In this document: piece after piece, positions 1 to 9,190 of the stretch
How the letters are laid out: each line of letters starts with the position of its first letter
Numbering within the stretch: the stretch's first letter is position 1
From: Niveispirillum irakense DSM 11586
GTDB taxonomy: Bacteria; Pseudomonadota; Alphaproteobacteria; Azospirillales; Azospirillaceae
NCBI RefSeq assembly: GCF_000429645.1
Contig: NZ_AUCG01000020.1
Span: forward strand, 310,001 to 374,000
Length of the DNA stretch: 64,000 nucleotides
Direction of reading: 5' to 3'
Made by a program: the position numbers and the translations under genes
The notes under the pieces: generated by a model
What the model was told of the DNA's origin: nothing
The model's input: the letters and a program-made list of their open reading frames with translations, nothing else
Database searches by the model: none

Positions 1-133
1 GTATGCCCTGTACCGACCGGGTCGCCCCCGGTGAAGACATTCGAGCCGGCCGCTGGCGCGGTCAAGAAAAGACGGAATGCGGAATCCACCTGCCGCTTTC
101 GCCGATTAACAGCTAAGGGGTGGGAGCCTCCAA
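1..133. other. Intergenic leader upstream of cysD
   Basis: I see no convincing gene here. The reading frames crossing it are shadows of cysD. The segment just before the cysD ATG contains a purine-rich stretch (AAGGGGTGGGAG) that can serve as the ribosome binding site. No riboswitch could be assigned with confidence. Confidence 0.5.
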
Positions 134-952
134 ATGAGCAGCCTCGACCAACAGCATCTCGACCATCTCGACCAACTGGAAGCCCAGAGCATCTATATCC
201 TGCGCGAGGCGCGCGTGCGCCTGAAGCGGCTGGGTCTGCTCTGGTCGCTGGGCAAGGACAGCAATGTCCTGATCTGGCTGTGCCGCAAGGCCTTCTTAGG
301 GGAGCTTCCCTTCCCGGTGGCGCACCTGGATACCGGCCTGGAATTCCCGGAATCGTACGAATTCCGTGACCGGTACACCAAGGAATGGGGCCTGAACCTG
401 ATCAAGGATGAGTGCCCGCCGATTGAGATGACGGACCCGACCCTGCCGCCCGGTACCCGTGTCGCCGCGCGCAAGTCGCTGGGTCTGGCCGCTGCGTTGG
501 AAAAGTACCAGTTTGACGGGCTGATCACCGGCATCCGCCGCGATGAACAGGCCACCCGCGCCAAGGAACGCATTTTCAGCCCGCGCGGGCTGGATGGTTC
601 CTGGCAGGCGGCCAATCAGCCGCCGGAATTCTGGGACCAGTTCACCATTGAACGGGCACCCGGCACCCATATGCGCGTGCATCCGCTGCTGGCCTGGACC
701 GAGTTGGACGTTTGGCGCTACATCCAGCGGGAGGAAATCCCCCTGGTGCCGCTCTATTTCGCCAAGGATGGCAAGCGCTTCCGCTCCCTGGGCGAAATCG
801 GCATCACCTTCCCGGTGGACAGCAACGCCAGCACCATCGAGGAAATCATCGAGGAGCTGGAGAATACCCGCACGCCCGAACGCGCCGGCCGGTCCATGGA
901 CCATGAGGCCGAAGACGCCTTCGAACGCCTGCGCACCACCGGTTATCTCTAA
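134..952 (+). CDS. cysD: Sulfate adenylyltransferase subunit 2 (CysD)
   Basis: Small, catalytic subunit of the CysDN ATP sulfurylase, which makes adenosine 5'-phosphosulfate (APS) from ATP and sulfate in the cytoplasm as the first step of sulfate assimilation. The 272-residue protein is a PAPS-reductase/N-type PP-ATPase-fold protein. The PP-loop reads SLGKDSN near residues 38-44, and the family-typical HLDTGLEFPE and GIRRDEQATRAKER segments follow. It is slightly shorter than the enterobacterial protein (about 300 residues). The ATG follows AAGGGGTGGGAG at a sensible distance. The stop is about 25 bp before cysNC, so the two genes are almost certainly one operon. No cysH or cysI is in the window. 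Confidence 0.95.
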   Translation: MSSLDQQHLDHLDQLEAQSIYILREARVRLKRLGLLWSLGKDSNVLIWLCRKAFLGELPFPVAHLDTGLEFPESYEFRDRYTKEWGLNLIKDECPPIEMTDPTLPPGTRVAARKSLGLAAALEKYQFDGLITGIRRDEQATRAKERIFSPRGLDGSWQAANQPPEFWDQFTIERAPGTHMRVHPLLAWTELDVWRYIQREEIPLVPLYFAKDGKRFRSLGEIGITFPVDSNASTIEEIIEELENTRTPERAGRSMDHEAEDAFERLRTTGYL

Positions 953-976
953 GCCTTCGCGGAAAAGAGCAAGATC

Positions 977-2902
977 ATGGCACCCGCCGCTACCCTGGCC
1001 GCCCCGCGCGCCGAAGCCCCGGTCCTGGCCCCTCGCAAGGCTCAGGCCCCCTATCCGATCGTGATTGTCGGCCATGTCGACCATGGCAAATCCACCCTGA
1101 TCGGTCGCCTGCTGCACGATACGGACAGCCTGCCGGAAGGCCGTCTGGCCGAATTGCAGAAGGTTTCCAGCCAGCGCGGGCTGGAACTGGAATGGTCGTT
1201 CCTGCTGGACGCTTTGCAGATCGAACGTGACCAGGGCATCACCCTGGACACCACGCGCATCTGGTTCAAGACGGCCAAGCGCCCCTATGTGATCATTGAT
1301 GCGCCGGGCCACCGCGAATTCCTGCGCAACATGGTGACCGGCGCCTCGGGCGCTGATGCCGCCGTGCTGGTGACGGATGCCGAGCGCGGCGTGTCGGAAC
1401 AGACCCGTCGCCATGCTTATCTGCTGTCGCTGCTGGGCGTCACCAAGGTGATCGTCGCCGTCAACAAGATGGACCTGATGGGCCATGCGGAGGCGGCGTG
1501 GCAGGCGGTGAAGGATGAGGTTTCAGCCTATCTCGCCAAGCTGGGGATGCAGCCGCTGTACGTCATCCCGCTGTCGGCGCGCCATGGCGACAATATCACC
1601 GCGCGCAGCCAGCAGATGGGCTGGTATCAGGGGCCGACCCTGTTGGAAGCGCTGGATCTGCTGACCCCGCCGGCGGGCCGGGCCGATGCCACCTTCCGCA
1701 TGCCGATCCAGGACGTGTATCGTCGTGGTGATCGCCGCATGGCCGTCGGCCGGATCGAGACGGGCCGCATCCGCCTGGGCGACAAGGTGGAAATCGCCCC
1801 CACCGGCCAGCCGGCCACGGTGGCCAGCATCGATACCGGTCGCGGTGACGGCGAACAGTTCGCCCGCGCCGGCCAGTCCGCTGCCATCTCCTTCATTGAA
1901 GATGCGGCCCTGGCGCGTGGCCAGATCATTGCACCCGCCGGCCATATGCCGCATCTGGCGCTGGCGCTGCGGGTGCGCGCCTTCTGGCTGGACAGCGAGC
2001 CGCTGCTGGTCGGTTCCCGCCTGACCCTGCGCCTGACCACGGCGGAACATGCCGTGGTGGTGGAGAAGTTTGAACGCATCGTCGATGTGGAGAACCTCAA
2101 CGATGCCGACACCCAGGAACTGGGCCAGGGCGGCATCGCGGAGATTGTGCTGCGCAGCGCCGCCCCCATCGCCTTCGATCCCCATACCGATCTGCCGATC
2201 ACCGGTCGCGCCGGTCTGGCCCGTGGCACCCGCATCGTCGGTGGTGCCGTGGTGCTGGGGGCGGCGGAGAATGCCGCCAGCGTCAAGGGCCCGGTGACGG
2301 CGGTTGACAGCTCCGTTGATCGTGACGCGTTTGAGGCGCGCAACGGCCATCGTGGCGGTGTGCTGTGGCTGTCCGGCCTGTCCGGTGCCGGCAAGTCCAC
2401 CCTGGCCATGGGCGCACAGCGTCGTCTGTTTGATGATGGCTGGCGCGTGCTTGTGCTGGATGGCGATAATCTGCGCAAGGGCCTGAACAAGGATCTGGGC
2501 TTCAGCCCCGCCGAACGGCTGGAAAATGTCCGCCGCGTGGCCGAGGTGGCCAAGCTGATGGCGGAAAATGGCAGCGTCGTGCTGGTCAGCCTGATCTCCC
2601 CCACCGCGGAGCTGCGGGAGTTGGCGCGGTCCATCGTGGGTGACGGGTTCCATGAAGTGTGGGTGAAGGCCGACGTCAATACCTGCGCCAAGCGCGACCC
2701 CAAGGGCCTGTACGCCGCCGCCCGCGACGGCAAGATCGCCCAGTTCACTGGCGTGTCCGCCCCGTTTGAAGCCCCCGCCAGCCCCGATCTGGTGCTGGAT
2801 ACCGGGGAATTCGACGTGGCGACCACGACCGAACTGCTGATCGCCCATATCCGCCGCAACCTGGCCCTGGACCAGGCCGACGGGCATGCCGTCGGCATCT
2901 GA
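977..2902 (+). CDS. cysNC: Bifunctional sulfate adenylyltransferase subunit 1 / APS kinase (CysNC)
   Basis: Fused CysN GTPase and CysC kinase. The CysN half drives APS synthesis with GTP hydrolysis in complex with CysD, and the CysC half phosphorylates APS to PAPS. The first P-loop, GHVDHGKST, is at residues 32-40, with the EF-Tu-like motifs DAPGH and NKMD downstream. A second P-loop, GLSGAGKST, lies near residue 468 and begins the APS kinase domain, followed by [16 protein letters not shown]. The length of 641 residues fits the known fusion type (NodQ-like). It is co-directional with cysD. Downstream, 2913-2948 holds a perfect palindrome before parA. Confidence 0.95.
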   Translation: MAPAATLAAPRAEAPVLAPRKAQAPYPIVIVGHVDHGKSTLIGRLLHDTDSLPEGRLAELQKVSSQRGLELEWSFLLDALQIERDQGITLDTTRIWFKTAKRPYVIIDAPGHREFLRNMVTGASGADAAVLVTDAERGVSEQTRRHAYLLSLLGVTKVIVAVNKMDLMGHAEAAWQAVKDEVSAYLAKLGMQPLYVIPLSARHGDNITARSQQMGWYQGPTLLEALDLLTPPAGRADATFRMPIQDVYRRGDRRMAVGRIETGRIRLGDKVEIAPTGQPATVASIDTGRGDGEQFARAGQSAAISFIEDAALARGQIIAPAGHMPHLALALRVRAFWLDSEPLLVGSRLTLRLTTAEHAVVVEKFERIVDVENLNDADTQELGQGGIAEIVLRSAAPIAFDPHTDLPITGRAGLARGTRIVGGAVVLGAAENAASVKGPVTAVDSSVDRDAFEARNGHRGGVLWLSGLSGAGKSTLAMGAQRRLFDDGWRVLVLDGDNLRKGLNKDLGFSPAERLENVRRVAEVAKLMAENGSVVLVSLISPTAELRELARSIVGDGFHEVWVKADVNTCAKRDPKGLYAAARDGKIAQFTGVSAPFEAPASPDLVLDTGEFDVATTTELLIAHIRRNLALDQADGHAVGI

Positions 2903-2912
2903 TCGGGCCCGA

Positions 2913-2948
2913 ACCCTAATGTTGATGGAAAACCATCAACATTAGGGT
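2913..2948. repeat. Perfect 16-bp inverted repeat with AAAA loop, between cysNC and parA
   Basis: Left arm 2913-2928 (ACCCTAATGTTGATGG) and right arm 2933-2948 are exact reverse complements around the loop AAAA. No T-run follows on either strand, so it is not a textbook intrinsic terminator. It lies directly upstream of parA, where plasmid-type partition loci often keep an operator or a centromere (parS). It is unlike the canonical chromosomal parS TGTTTCACGTGAAACA. Terminator, ParA operator or parS are all possible. Confidence 0.7.
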
Positions 2949-3023
2949 CAAGTTTGATTGACAAATATCCATTCCCTGGCGCAACCCTTACTGCAACGGG
3001 GTAGACGAGCCCAGGGGGTGGAT

Positions 3024-3977
3024 ATGGATGGCGAATTGCTGAAAGCCTATCGGCGCAAGCGCGACCTGTCGCAGGAAGCCTTTGCCGATATGCTGAACCA
3101 GAAATTGGGCCGGTCTTATGACAAGGCCAAGGTCAGCCGGTGGGAGAATGGCAAGGAAGCCGTGCCCGAGCCGGTGGCCATCTTCATGCGGCGCGGCACC
3201 CGCACGCGCGCCCGCATCATCGCCACTGCCAACCAGAAGGGCGGGCAGACCAAAAGCTCCACGGCGCTGAACCTCGCCCATGCCTTCGCCATGATGGGCA
3301 AGCGGGTGTTGCTGGTCGATGCCGATCCGCAGGCTTCCGTCAGTCTGGCGGCGGGGGTTGACCTGGAAGCCTGCATGGCGGCGGGCAAGGTGCTGGGCGC
3401 GGTGCTGGAAGAAAAACTGACCTTGCGCGAGATCATCGTGCAGGCCAACGGGATTGATGTGGTGCCCAGCGATATCACGCTGGCGGAATTTGAGGTTGCG
3501 GCCCTGTCCAAGCCGGGGCCGGAAAAGCGGCTGGCCCGCGCGCTGTCTGACGTCCGTCAGGATTATGATGAAATCATCATTGATACGCCGCCCCATCTGG
3601 GCGTGCTGACGCGCAACGCCCTGGTGGCGGCCACCGATGTGCTGATCCCGGTGGTGCCGGTGCCGCTGGATGTGCCGGGCGTGCCGCTGCTGCTGCGCAC
3701 GATTGAGCAGATCCGTATCTATGAAAATCCGGAACTGAACATATTGGGCATCCTGCCCAACCGGTTTGAGGCGAAGATGCTGGTGCAGCAGGCCACCTTG
3801 CAGCAGCTTCTGTCCACCTATGCCGGGACGATCCGCGTGTTTGAGCCGATCCGCAAAACCACGGCGATGGATCAGGCCATCTATAATGGTGTCATCGCCG
3901 TGCGGGCACTGCCCAAGGACAGTCCGGCGGTTCAAGGTTATCTGCGTTTGGCGGAGGAGATCGGCCATGAAGCTTAA
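3024..3977 (+). CDS. parA: Partition ATPase ParA with N-terminal helix-turn-helix
   Basis: Walker-type ATPase that positions replicon copies before division. Residues 1-55 form an XRE-like helix-turn-helix (DLSQEAFADML, then SRWENGKEAVPEP). The ATPase domain follows, with deviant Walker A NQKGGQTKSST near residue 72, LVDADPQAS (Walker A') and IIIDTPPHLG (Walker B). I chose the ATG at 3024 because AGGGGG precedes it by about six bases. The same frame runs back to 2958, but that extension is unlike ParA. ParA proteins with a fused HTH are typical of plasmids and chromids and often repress their own operon. It overlaps parB by 11 bp. Confidence 0.9.
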   Translation: MDGELLKAYRRKRDLSQEAFADMLNQKLGRSYDKAKVSRWENGKEAVPEPVAIFMRRGTRTRARIIATANQKGGQTKSSTALNLAHAFAMMGKRVLLVDADPQASVSLAAGVDLEACMAAGKVLGAVLEEKLTLREIIVQANGIDVVPSDITLAEFEVAALSKPGPEKRLARALSDVRQDYDEIIIDTPPHLGVLTRNALVAATDVLIPVVPVPLDVPGVPLLLRTIEQIRIYENPELNILGILPNRFEAKMLVQQATLQQLLSTYAGTIRVFEPIRKTTAMDQAIYNGVIAVRALPKDSPAVQGYLRLAEEIGHEA

Positions 3978-4842
3978 AGCCAACCCGAAAAACCCGCTCT
4001 CCCAGGCGGTGAAGATGGCGGCCCCGACCCTGACCGCCCAGGGGGCGAGCGGCCATTTTCAGCGCAGCCCGGATTTCCGCCAGATGTTCGAGGTGGACCT
4101 CGACCGCGTTCATCCGCGCCCCGACCAGCCCCGCCGCCATTTTGATGATGGGGAATTGCAGGCGCTGGCCGCCTCCATCATCGCGCGCGGCGTGTTGCAG
4201 CCCATCCTGGTGCGCAAGCGGGATGGCGACGTGGAGGAGGGGCATTATGAACTGATCGCCGGGGAACGCCGCTGGCGGGCCAGCCGGCTGGCGGGCCGCG
4301 ACCGTATCCGCGCCCTGGTGGTGGATGGCGACCCGGCGGAAATCGCCCTGATCGAGAATATCCAGCGCGTTGACCTGACCTCGCTGGAAGAAGCGCGGGC
4401 GATGCAGGCGCTGATGCAATCCCATGGTTACAGCCAGGGACAGGTGGCGGACCTGCTGGGCCGCAGCCGGGTGCGGGTGAATGAGACGCTGCGCATCCTG
4501 ACCCTGCCGGCCGATATGCTGGCGGCCCTGGAAGGGACGGAAAGCCTGCCCCGCACCCTGCTGTTGCAGATCGCGCGGGAGGAAGACCCCGCCTTGCAGC
4601 GCCGCCTGTGGGATCAGGCCCGCGCCGGTGCTGGGGAAAAGGCCCTGCGCGCCGCCCGACCCAACCGGGATGGTTCGCCCAATCGCAGTGAACAAGCCCA
4701 GGTCCGCGATTATCTGACGCGGTTGACCAAGGTCAGCCAGTCGCTGCCGCCGGTCGGGTCGCTGCGCGCCGCCCTGTCCGATGCCCATCGCGACCGGCTG
4801 CGGGAATTGCGCGACCATCTGAACGCCCTTTTGGGGGATTGA
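3967..4842 (+). CDS. parB: Partition protein ParB
   Basis: Centromere-binding, CTP-dependent clamp partner of ParA. The 291-residue protein has an N-terminal ParB/Sulfiredoxin domain (VDLDRVHPRPDQPRR near residue 40, then the nucleotide-pocket motif GERRWRA near residue 99). A central HTH (SQGQVADLLGRSRVRVNE) and a C-terminal dimerisation region follow. The start ATG at 3967 lies inside the 3' end of parA and is preceded by GGAGGAG, so translation is probably coupled. A longer open frame from 3766 is only an overlap with parA. The cognate parS is not identified, and the palindrome at 2913-2948 is a candidate. Confidence 0.92.
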   Translation: MKLKANPKNPLSQAVKMAAPTLTAQGASGHFQRSPDFRQMFEVDLDRVHPRPDQPRRHFDDGELQALAASIIARGVLQPILVRKRDGDVEEGHYELIAGERRWRASRLAGRDRIRALVVDGDPAEIALIENIQRVDLTSLEEARAMQALMQSHGYSQGQVADLLGRSRVRVNETLRILTLPADMLAALEGTESLPRTLLLQIAREEDPALQRRLWDQARAGAGEKALRAARPNRDGSPNRSEQAQVRDYLTRLTKVSQSLPPVGSLRAALSDAHRDRLRELRDHLNALLGD

Positions 4843-4932
4843 TCAGGCCGAAGGGGGAAGTGGCTCTTTGCCCGCCCCCGTAGCGCTCCCCATATCCTGC
4901 GCTGGTGAATGCCATGGAAGGAGAAGGGGTTG

Positions 4933-5934
4933 ATGCTGTCCCGTCGATCCGTCACCGCGTCGCTGCTGGCTGGAATGGCTTTGTCCCGGCCAGCGCGCGC
5001 GCAGGTGCAGGCCGGTGATGTGGCGGATGTACGGGCGGCCATTGCCGGCCTGTCGCAACTGCACACGCTGCTGATCCAGCAGGGCGATGATGTGGTCTTT
5101 GCCGCGTCCCCGCGTGGTGCGGGGCCGGACCGGGCTGCCAACATCAAATCCTGTTCCAAAAGCGTGCTGGCTTTGGTGCTGGGCGGCGTGATCGGCGAGG
5201 GCAAGGTTACGCTCGATAGCCGGTTGGGCGATATCGCCCCCCGCCTGATCCCGGCGGATGCCACAAAGGGTGTGGCCGATGTGACGATGGCCGATCTTGT
5301 CACCCTGCGGGCCGGTCTGGCCGGCACATCAGGGCCGGATTACGGCGCCTGGGTGGGGTCCGGCAACTGGGTGGCCCATGCCCTGCGCCGGCCCATGGTG
5401 GACCAACCCGGCGGGCGGATGATCTATTCCACCGGCACCACCCATGTGCTGGGGGCAGCATTAGCGGTGGCGACGGGGGATAGCCTGCTGGCCCTGGCCC
5501 GGCGCCATCTGGGCGGCCCGCTGGATATCGACATTCCCGCCTGGACCCGCGATCCGCAGGGCTATTATCTGGGCGGGAACGAGATGGCGATGACGCCGCG
5601 CGCCATGCTGCGCATCGCGATGCTGATGCGTGACCAGGGCCGTTATGGTGGTCGGCAGGTGATGGATGCCGACTGGGTCAAGGCATCGCTGGTGCCCCGC
5701 ACCATCTCCCCCTATTCCGGCCTGCACTATGGCTATGGCTGGTTCCTCAGCGATAGCGGCTATGTCATCGCGCGCGGCTATGGCGGGCAGGTGATCGCCG
5801 CCCATCCGCAACGGGGGCTGGCGGTGGCGATCACGTCCGATCCCCGCCAGCCGGCTTATTCGCACGGCTATTTCGGCGATCTGATGCGTTTGCTGGAGGG
5901 GCCGATCCTGGCCCTGGGGACGGCACCGGCATAA
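4933..5934 (+). CDS. Exported serine hydrolase, class C beta-lactamase / DD-peptidase family
   Basis: Penicillin-binding-protein-like serine hydrolase (333 residues). A signal peptide with an RR pair (LSRRSVTASLLAG) runs to about residue 24, suggesting export and possibly Tat. The Ser-x-x-Lys catalytic motif is SCSK in NIKSCSKSVL near residue 79. The Tyr motif is YSTGTT, and a C-terminal GYGGQ occupies the KTG-like position. The start at 4933 follows AAGGAGAAGGGG. Substrate is unknown: family members include esterases and D-amino-acid amidases as well as beta-lactamases. The 3' end overlaps by about 100 bp the convergent LysR gene. Confidence 0.8.
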   Translation: MLSRRSVTASLLAGMALSRPARAQVQAGDVADVRAAIAGLSQLHTLLIQQGDDVVFAASPRGAGPDRAANIKSCSKSVLALVLGGVIGEGKVTLDSRLGDIAPRLIPADATKGVADVTMADLVTLRAGLAGTSGPDYGAWVGSGNWVAHALRRPMVDQPGGRMIYSTGTTHVLGAALAVATGDSLLALARRHLGGPLDIDIPAWTRDPQGYYLGGNEMAMTPRAMLRIAMLMRDQGRYGGRQVMDADWVKASLVPRTISPYSGLHYGYGWFLSDSGYVIARGYGGQVIAAHPQRGLAVAITSDPRQPAYSHGYFGDLMRLLEGPILALGTAPA

Positions 5935-6808
5935 GGGCCAGATGCGCTAACAAACTGCGGGCCGGTGGTGAAAGGTCCGGCAGATTGCGGACACAGAGCG
6001 AAAGCTGGCGGCTGGTCCAGCCATCGGACAGGCGGCGCAGCGCCAGCCGGTGCCCCCGTGCCTGCCGGCGGGCGGATTGTTCGGGCAGGATGGCGATGCC
6101 GACCCCGGCGGCTACCATGCGGCGGATGCCATCGAAACCGCGCATTACGGTGCGCACCCGCAGCCGTGCGCCCAGACGGTGTGCCTGGAACTGAAGGTGA
6201 TCCTGCAAGGCCCCGCCGGACAGGCCGACAAAGGGTTCGTGCAGCAGATCGGCGAAGGCGACGCGCCGCTGCCCCGCCAGCGGGTGGTCGGGCGGCAGCA
6301 GCAGGACCAGACGATCCGTCGCAAAGGGAAACAGCGTCAGATCACCGCAATCCACCGCATCGGACAGGATGCCGATTTCCACCAGCCCGGCGGCAACGGC
6401 ACGGGCGATTTCGCTGCTCTGCCGTTCCTTCAGGTCCAGGTCGACCCTGGGATTGGCAGCCAGCCAGGGGGCCAGCCGGTCAGGCAGAAATTCCGTCAGC
6501 GCGGCGGTGTTGGCGGCAAGGCGGATGGTCGCGCGTAAACCCTGCGCGTGCTCGCCCAATTCCCCCTGCATCCGGGCCATCTGGCGCAGGATCAGCCGGG
6601 CATGGTGGGCCAGCGCTTCCCCCGCTGCTGTTGCCATCACCCCGCGCCGACCGCGTTCCAGCAGGGTAACGGCGCCCAACCGCTCCATATCGCGCAGCCT
6701 TTCACTGGCGGCGGGCAGGGACAGGCCGGCCTGGGCGGCGCCATGGGTGATGCTGCCGGCATCCAGTACGGCCAGGAACAGGCGAAGGTCGGTCAGATCA
6801 AAGCGCAT
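5831..6808 (-). CDS. LysR-family transcriptional regulator
   Basis: The 325-residue LTTR begins at MRFDLTDLRLFLAV with the winged HTH in residues 1-60 (SITHGAAQAGLSLPAASERL). A periplasmic-binding-protein-like effector domain follows. The start at 6808 is the only one giving a normal LTTR N-terminus, because the open frame upstream to 7216 is antisense to the exporter gene. It is divergent from the TauE/SafE exporter with about 97 bp between the starts, so that exporter is the likely target. The C-terminal 50 or so residues are low-complexity and overlap the convergent hydrolase gene by 104 bp. Confidence 0.88.
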   Translation of the reverse strand: MRFDLTDLRLFLAVLDAGSITHGAAQAGLSLPAASERLRDMERLGAVTLLERGRRGVMATAAGEALAHHARLILRQMARMQGELGEHAQGLRATIRLAANTAALTEFLPDRLAPWLAANPRVDLDLKERQSSEIARAVAAGLVEIGILSDAVDCGDLTLFPFATDRLVLLLPPDHPLAGQRRVAFADLLHEPFVGLSGGALQDHLQFQAHRLGARLRVRTVMRGFDGIRRMVAAGVGIAILPEQSARRQARGHRLALRRLSDGWTSRQLSLCVRNLPDLSPPARSLLAHLALMPVPSPGPGSAPPANASDRRNSRANKPAGGDRT

Positions 6809-6905
6809 GGGCGATGATAGCGCGGGTTCAGCCTCTGGGCCAGCCGAAGCCAGCCTGCGGATCATCCGCATTGTGTCGGCACCTGCCAAGATGGATGGAT
6901 AGGGG

Positions 6906-7658
6906 ATGATGAATGACAATCCGATCCTCACCCTTCTGATCATCACCGCCACCTTCCTGGCCGCCGGCATCGTCAAGGGGGTGACTGGCATGGGCCTGCC
7001 CACCCTGGCCATGGGTGTGCTGGGGGCGCTGTTGTCGCCGCTGGCGGCGGCGGGCCTGCTGCTGGTGCCGTCCTTTGTCACCAATGTCTGGCAGTTGCTG
7101 GCGGGACCGCGTTTTGCCGGGCTGGTGCGAAGGCTGTGGGCTATGATGCTGGCGATCCTGCTGGGCACGCTGATCGGTACGGCCTTCCTGGCGCAGGGGC
7201 GTGGCGATGTCTCCACCCTGGCATTGGGTGCCTTGTTGATCGCCTATGCCGCTTACACGCTTCTGGGTCGGCCCCTGCGGGTGCCAAGCGGGATGGAGCC
7301 GGTTCTGTCCCCCCTGGTCGGGCTGGTGACGGGATTGTTGGCCGGGGCCACGGGTGTGTTTGTCATCCCCGCCGTGCCTTATCTTCAGGCTTTGGGCTTG
7401 GAGAAGGATGATCTGGTGCAGGCCCTGGGTCTGTCCTTCACCGTCTCCACCCTGGCATTGGCGGCGGGACTTGGCCTGCATGGGGCATTTCCGGCCAGTG
7501 ATTTGCTCCTGTCGGGTCTGGCGGTGCTACCGGCATTGGCGGGTATGGCCTTGGGCCAACTTATCCGCCGCCGGATCAGCCCGGCCCGGTTCCGCCGCTG
7601 GTTCCTGGTTTGCCTGTTGCTGCTGGGGGCGGAAATGCTGTCCCGTTCCCTTTGGTGA
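6906..7658 (+). CDS. TauE/SafE (TSUP) family membrane transporter
   Basis: About eight hydrophobic segments over 250 residues and the family-typical AAGIVKGVTGMGLPTLAMG start identify a TSUP-family inner-membrane anion permease. Known members move sulfite, sulfoacetate or other organosulfur anions out of the cell. It starts at ATGATG, with the first ATG taken at 6906. The divergent LysR gene is its probable regulator. The nearness of cysD-cysNC is suggestive of sulfur traffic but does not prove the substrate. Confidence 0.88.
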   Translation: MMNDNPILTLLIITATFLAAGIVKGVTGMGLPTLAMGVLGALLSPLAAAGLLLVPSFVTNVWQLLAGPRFAGLVRRLWAMMLAILLGTLIGTAFLAQGRGDVSTLALGALLIAYAAYTLLGRPLRVPSGMEPVLSPLVGLVTGLLAGATGVFVIPAVPYLQALGLEKDDLVQALGLSFTVSTLALAAGLGLHGAFPASDLLLSGLAVLPALAGMALGQLIRRRISPARFRRWFLVCLLLLGAEMLSRSLW

Positions 7659-7804
7659 CGGGAACAGGCGGCGTGGTTATGCCGCCAGAAGGGCGATTGC
7701 CGGTTTTTCCATTCCCCAAGGGCCTGCTGCGGACGCAAGAGAGACAACACTAATTCCGCCCCAAGCCCTAGCCTGAAAACAATCAGGCGGGGTGGCGCAG
7801 AAAG

Positions 7805-8980
7805 ATGCCCCGATCGTCATTGGAGGGCATGGTTTTGCGATCTTGTGGGGCATCCGTCGCCGGCTTGTCCGATCTTGGCACCTATACGGACTGGTCCGTT
7901 GCCGCGATCCGCCGGTTGCGGGGGCGGGCCGATGCGGTGGCCCTGTTCGACAGTTCCATTGCCGAGCCGACGCGGCTTTTGTCCGGCCTGCTGGAAGGTG
8001 GGCTGGAAGGGCCGCTGGGCAGCAGCTTCGTTTCCGTCTTCGGGTCGGGCAACCCGCTGCTGATTGAAGCGCTGGCCGCCCGTTATCGCTTGTCCCCGGA
8101 CATGCTGCTGACGACGACCGGTGCCATCAATGGGCTGGAACTGCTGCTGAATGTGCTGGTGGCGCCGGGCCAGACGGTACTGGTGGAACGGCCTTGCTTC
8201 GACGTGCTGCCAATCCTGGCGGCCAAGGCCGGGGCGGAGATCCGTTTTGTCGAACGGGTCTATCCTGATTATGACCTCGATCTGGCGGAACTGGAGCAGG
8301 GCTTTGCCGCCGGCGCCCGGCTGTTGCTGCTGACCAACCTGCACAACCCTTCCGGCCATCTGCTGCCGGATGCGCGGCTGCGTCAGATTGCCGATCTGGC
8401 TGCCCGCTATCAGGCTACCGTCATTATTGACGAGGTCTATCGCGGTTTTGCCGATCCCCAGGCCTGTGCGGCGACGCTGGCGCCCAACATCGTCACCGTC
8501 AACAGCCTGACCAAGATTTACGGCCTGTTTGGCCTGAAATGCGGTTGGATCGCGGGCAACCCCGCGCTTGTGGAGCAGGTGCGCCGCCACCATGCCCATC
8601 GTGACCCCGGGGTGGCCAAGCTGACCCATGCGGTCGCCGCCTTGATCCTGCAGAATAGCGGGGATTTTGATGCCCATTGGCAGGCCATCCTGGCCCGCAC
8701 CCGCCCCGTGCTGCTGTCCCATGTGGAAGCGATGCGTGCGGATGGGTTGATGGAGGGCGATGTCCCGCCGGAAGGCTGCATCTATTTCCCCCGTCTGACC
8801 GCACCGCTGAGCGGGACGCGGCTGGTGGAACGGCTGTGGCAGGCGGAAGCTGTGCTGGCCGTACCGGGCGCGCTGTTTGGCGATGAGCGCCATCTGCGTA
8901 TCGGCTTCGGGGCGGATCCGGTGGCGTTGGCGCGCGGGCTGATGCGGCTGCATATGGTGCTGCGCCAGGAACGATCCTGA
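7805..8980 (+). CDS. PLP-dependent class I/II aminotransferase
   Basis: Fold-type I aminotransferase of 391 residues. The PLP-binding lysine is in NSLTKIYGLFGLK, near residue 239. The cofactor-contact motifs LTNLHNPSG (Asn) and VIIDEVYRGF (Asp/Tyr) are also present. No signal peptide, so cytoplasmic. An alternative ATG eight codons in (7829) lies too close to GGAGG to be preferred. It has its own gap of about 146 bp upstream and about 200 bp downstream, so it is probably monocistronic. Substrate specificity cannot be read from the sequence. Confidence 0.88.
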   Translation: MPRSSLEGMVLRSCGASVAGLSDLGTYTDWSVAAIRRLRGRADAVALFDSSIAEPTRLLSGLLEGGLEGPLGSSFVSVFGSGNPLLIEALAARYRLSPDMLLTTTGAINGLELLLNVLVAPGQTVLVERPCFDVLPILAAKAGAEIRFVERVYPDYDLDLAELEQGFAAGARLLLLTNLHNPSGHLLPDARLRQIADLAARYQATVIIDEVYRGFADPQACAATLAPNIVTVNSLTKIYGLFGLKCGWIAGNPALVEQVRRHHAHRDPGVAKLTHAVAALILQNSGDFDAHWQAILARTRPVLLSHVEAMRADGLMEGDVPPEGCIYFPRLTAPLSGTRLVERLWQAEAVLAVPGALFGDERHLRIGFGADPVALARGLMRLHMVLRQERS

Positions 8981-9190
8981 CCCACCCTGCCATGTGGGAC
9001 GCATAAAATTTCCGCCGGGGCCCCCGTCCCGGCATCAAAACGAACCAACGGGGCCGGAAGCGGGCGCAAAGAAACCGTAAAATTTCTCCGGCCCCATGAC
9101 AGCCTTACGGGAATGGAATCCTGACCGGCAAAAGCCGGCGCCGAGGCTTTTGCACAAAAGCAGGAAGAGCTTGTGAAGGGGGACTTGAGG

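Noticed and set aside
1-133. Possible SAM-type riboswitch before cysD
   Set aside because: The fragment ATTAACAGCTAAGGGG faintly resembles a conserved element of SAM-II, but the required stem pairing could not be drawn with confidence.
1523-2964. Two long minus-strand frames opposite cysNC
   Set aside because: Both are antisense to a complete conserved bifunctional enzyme and encode no family motifs.
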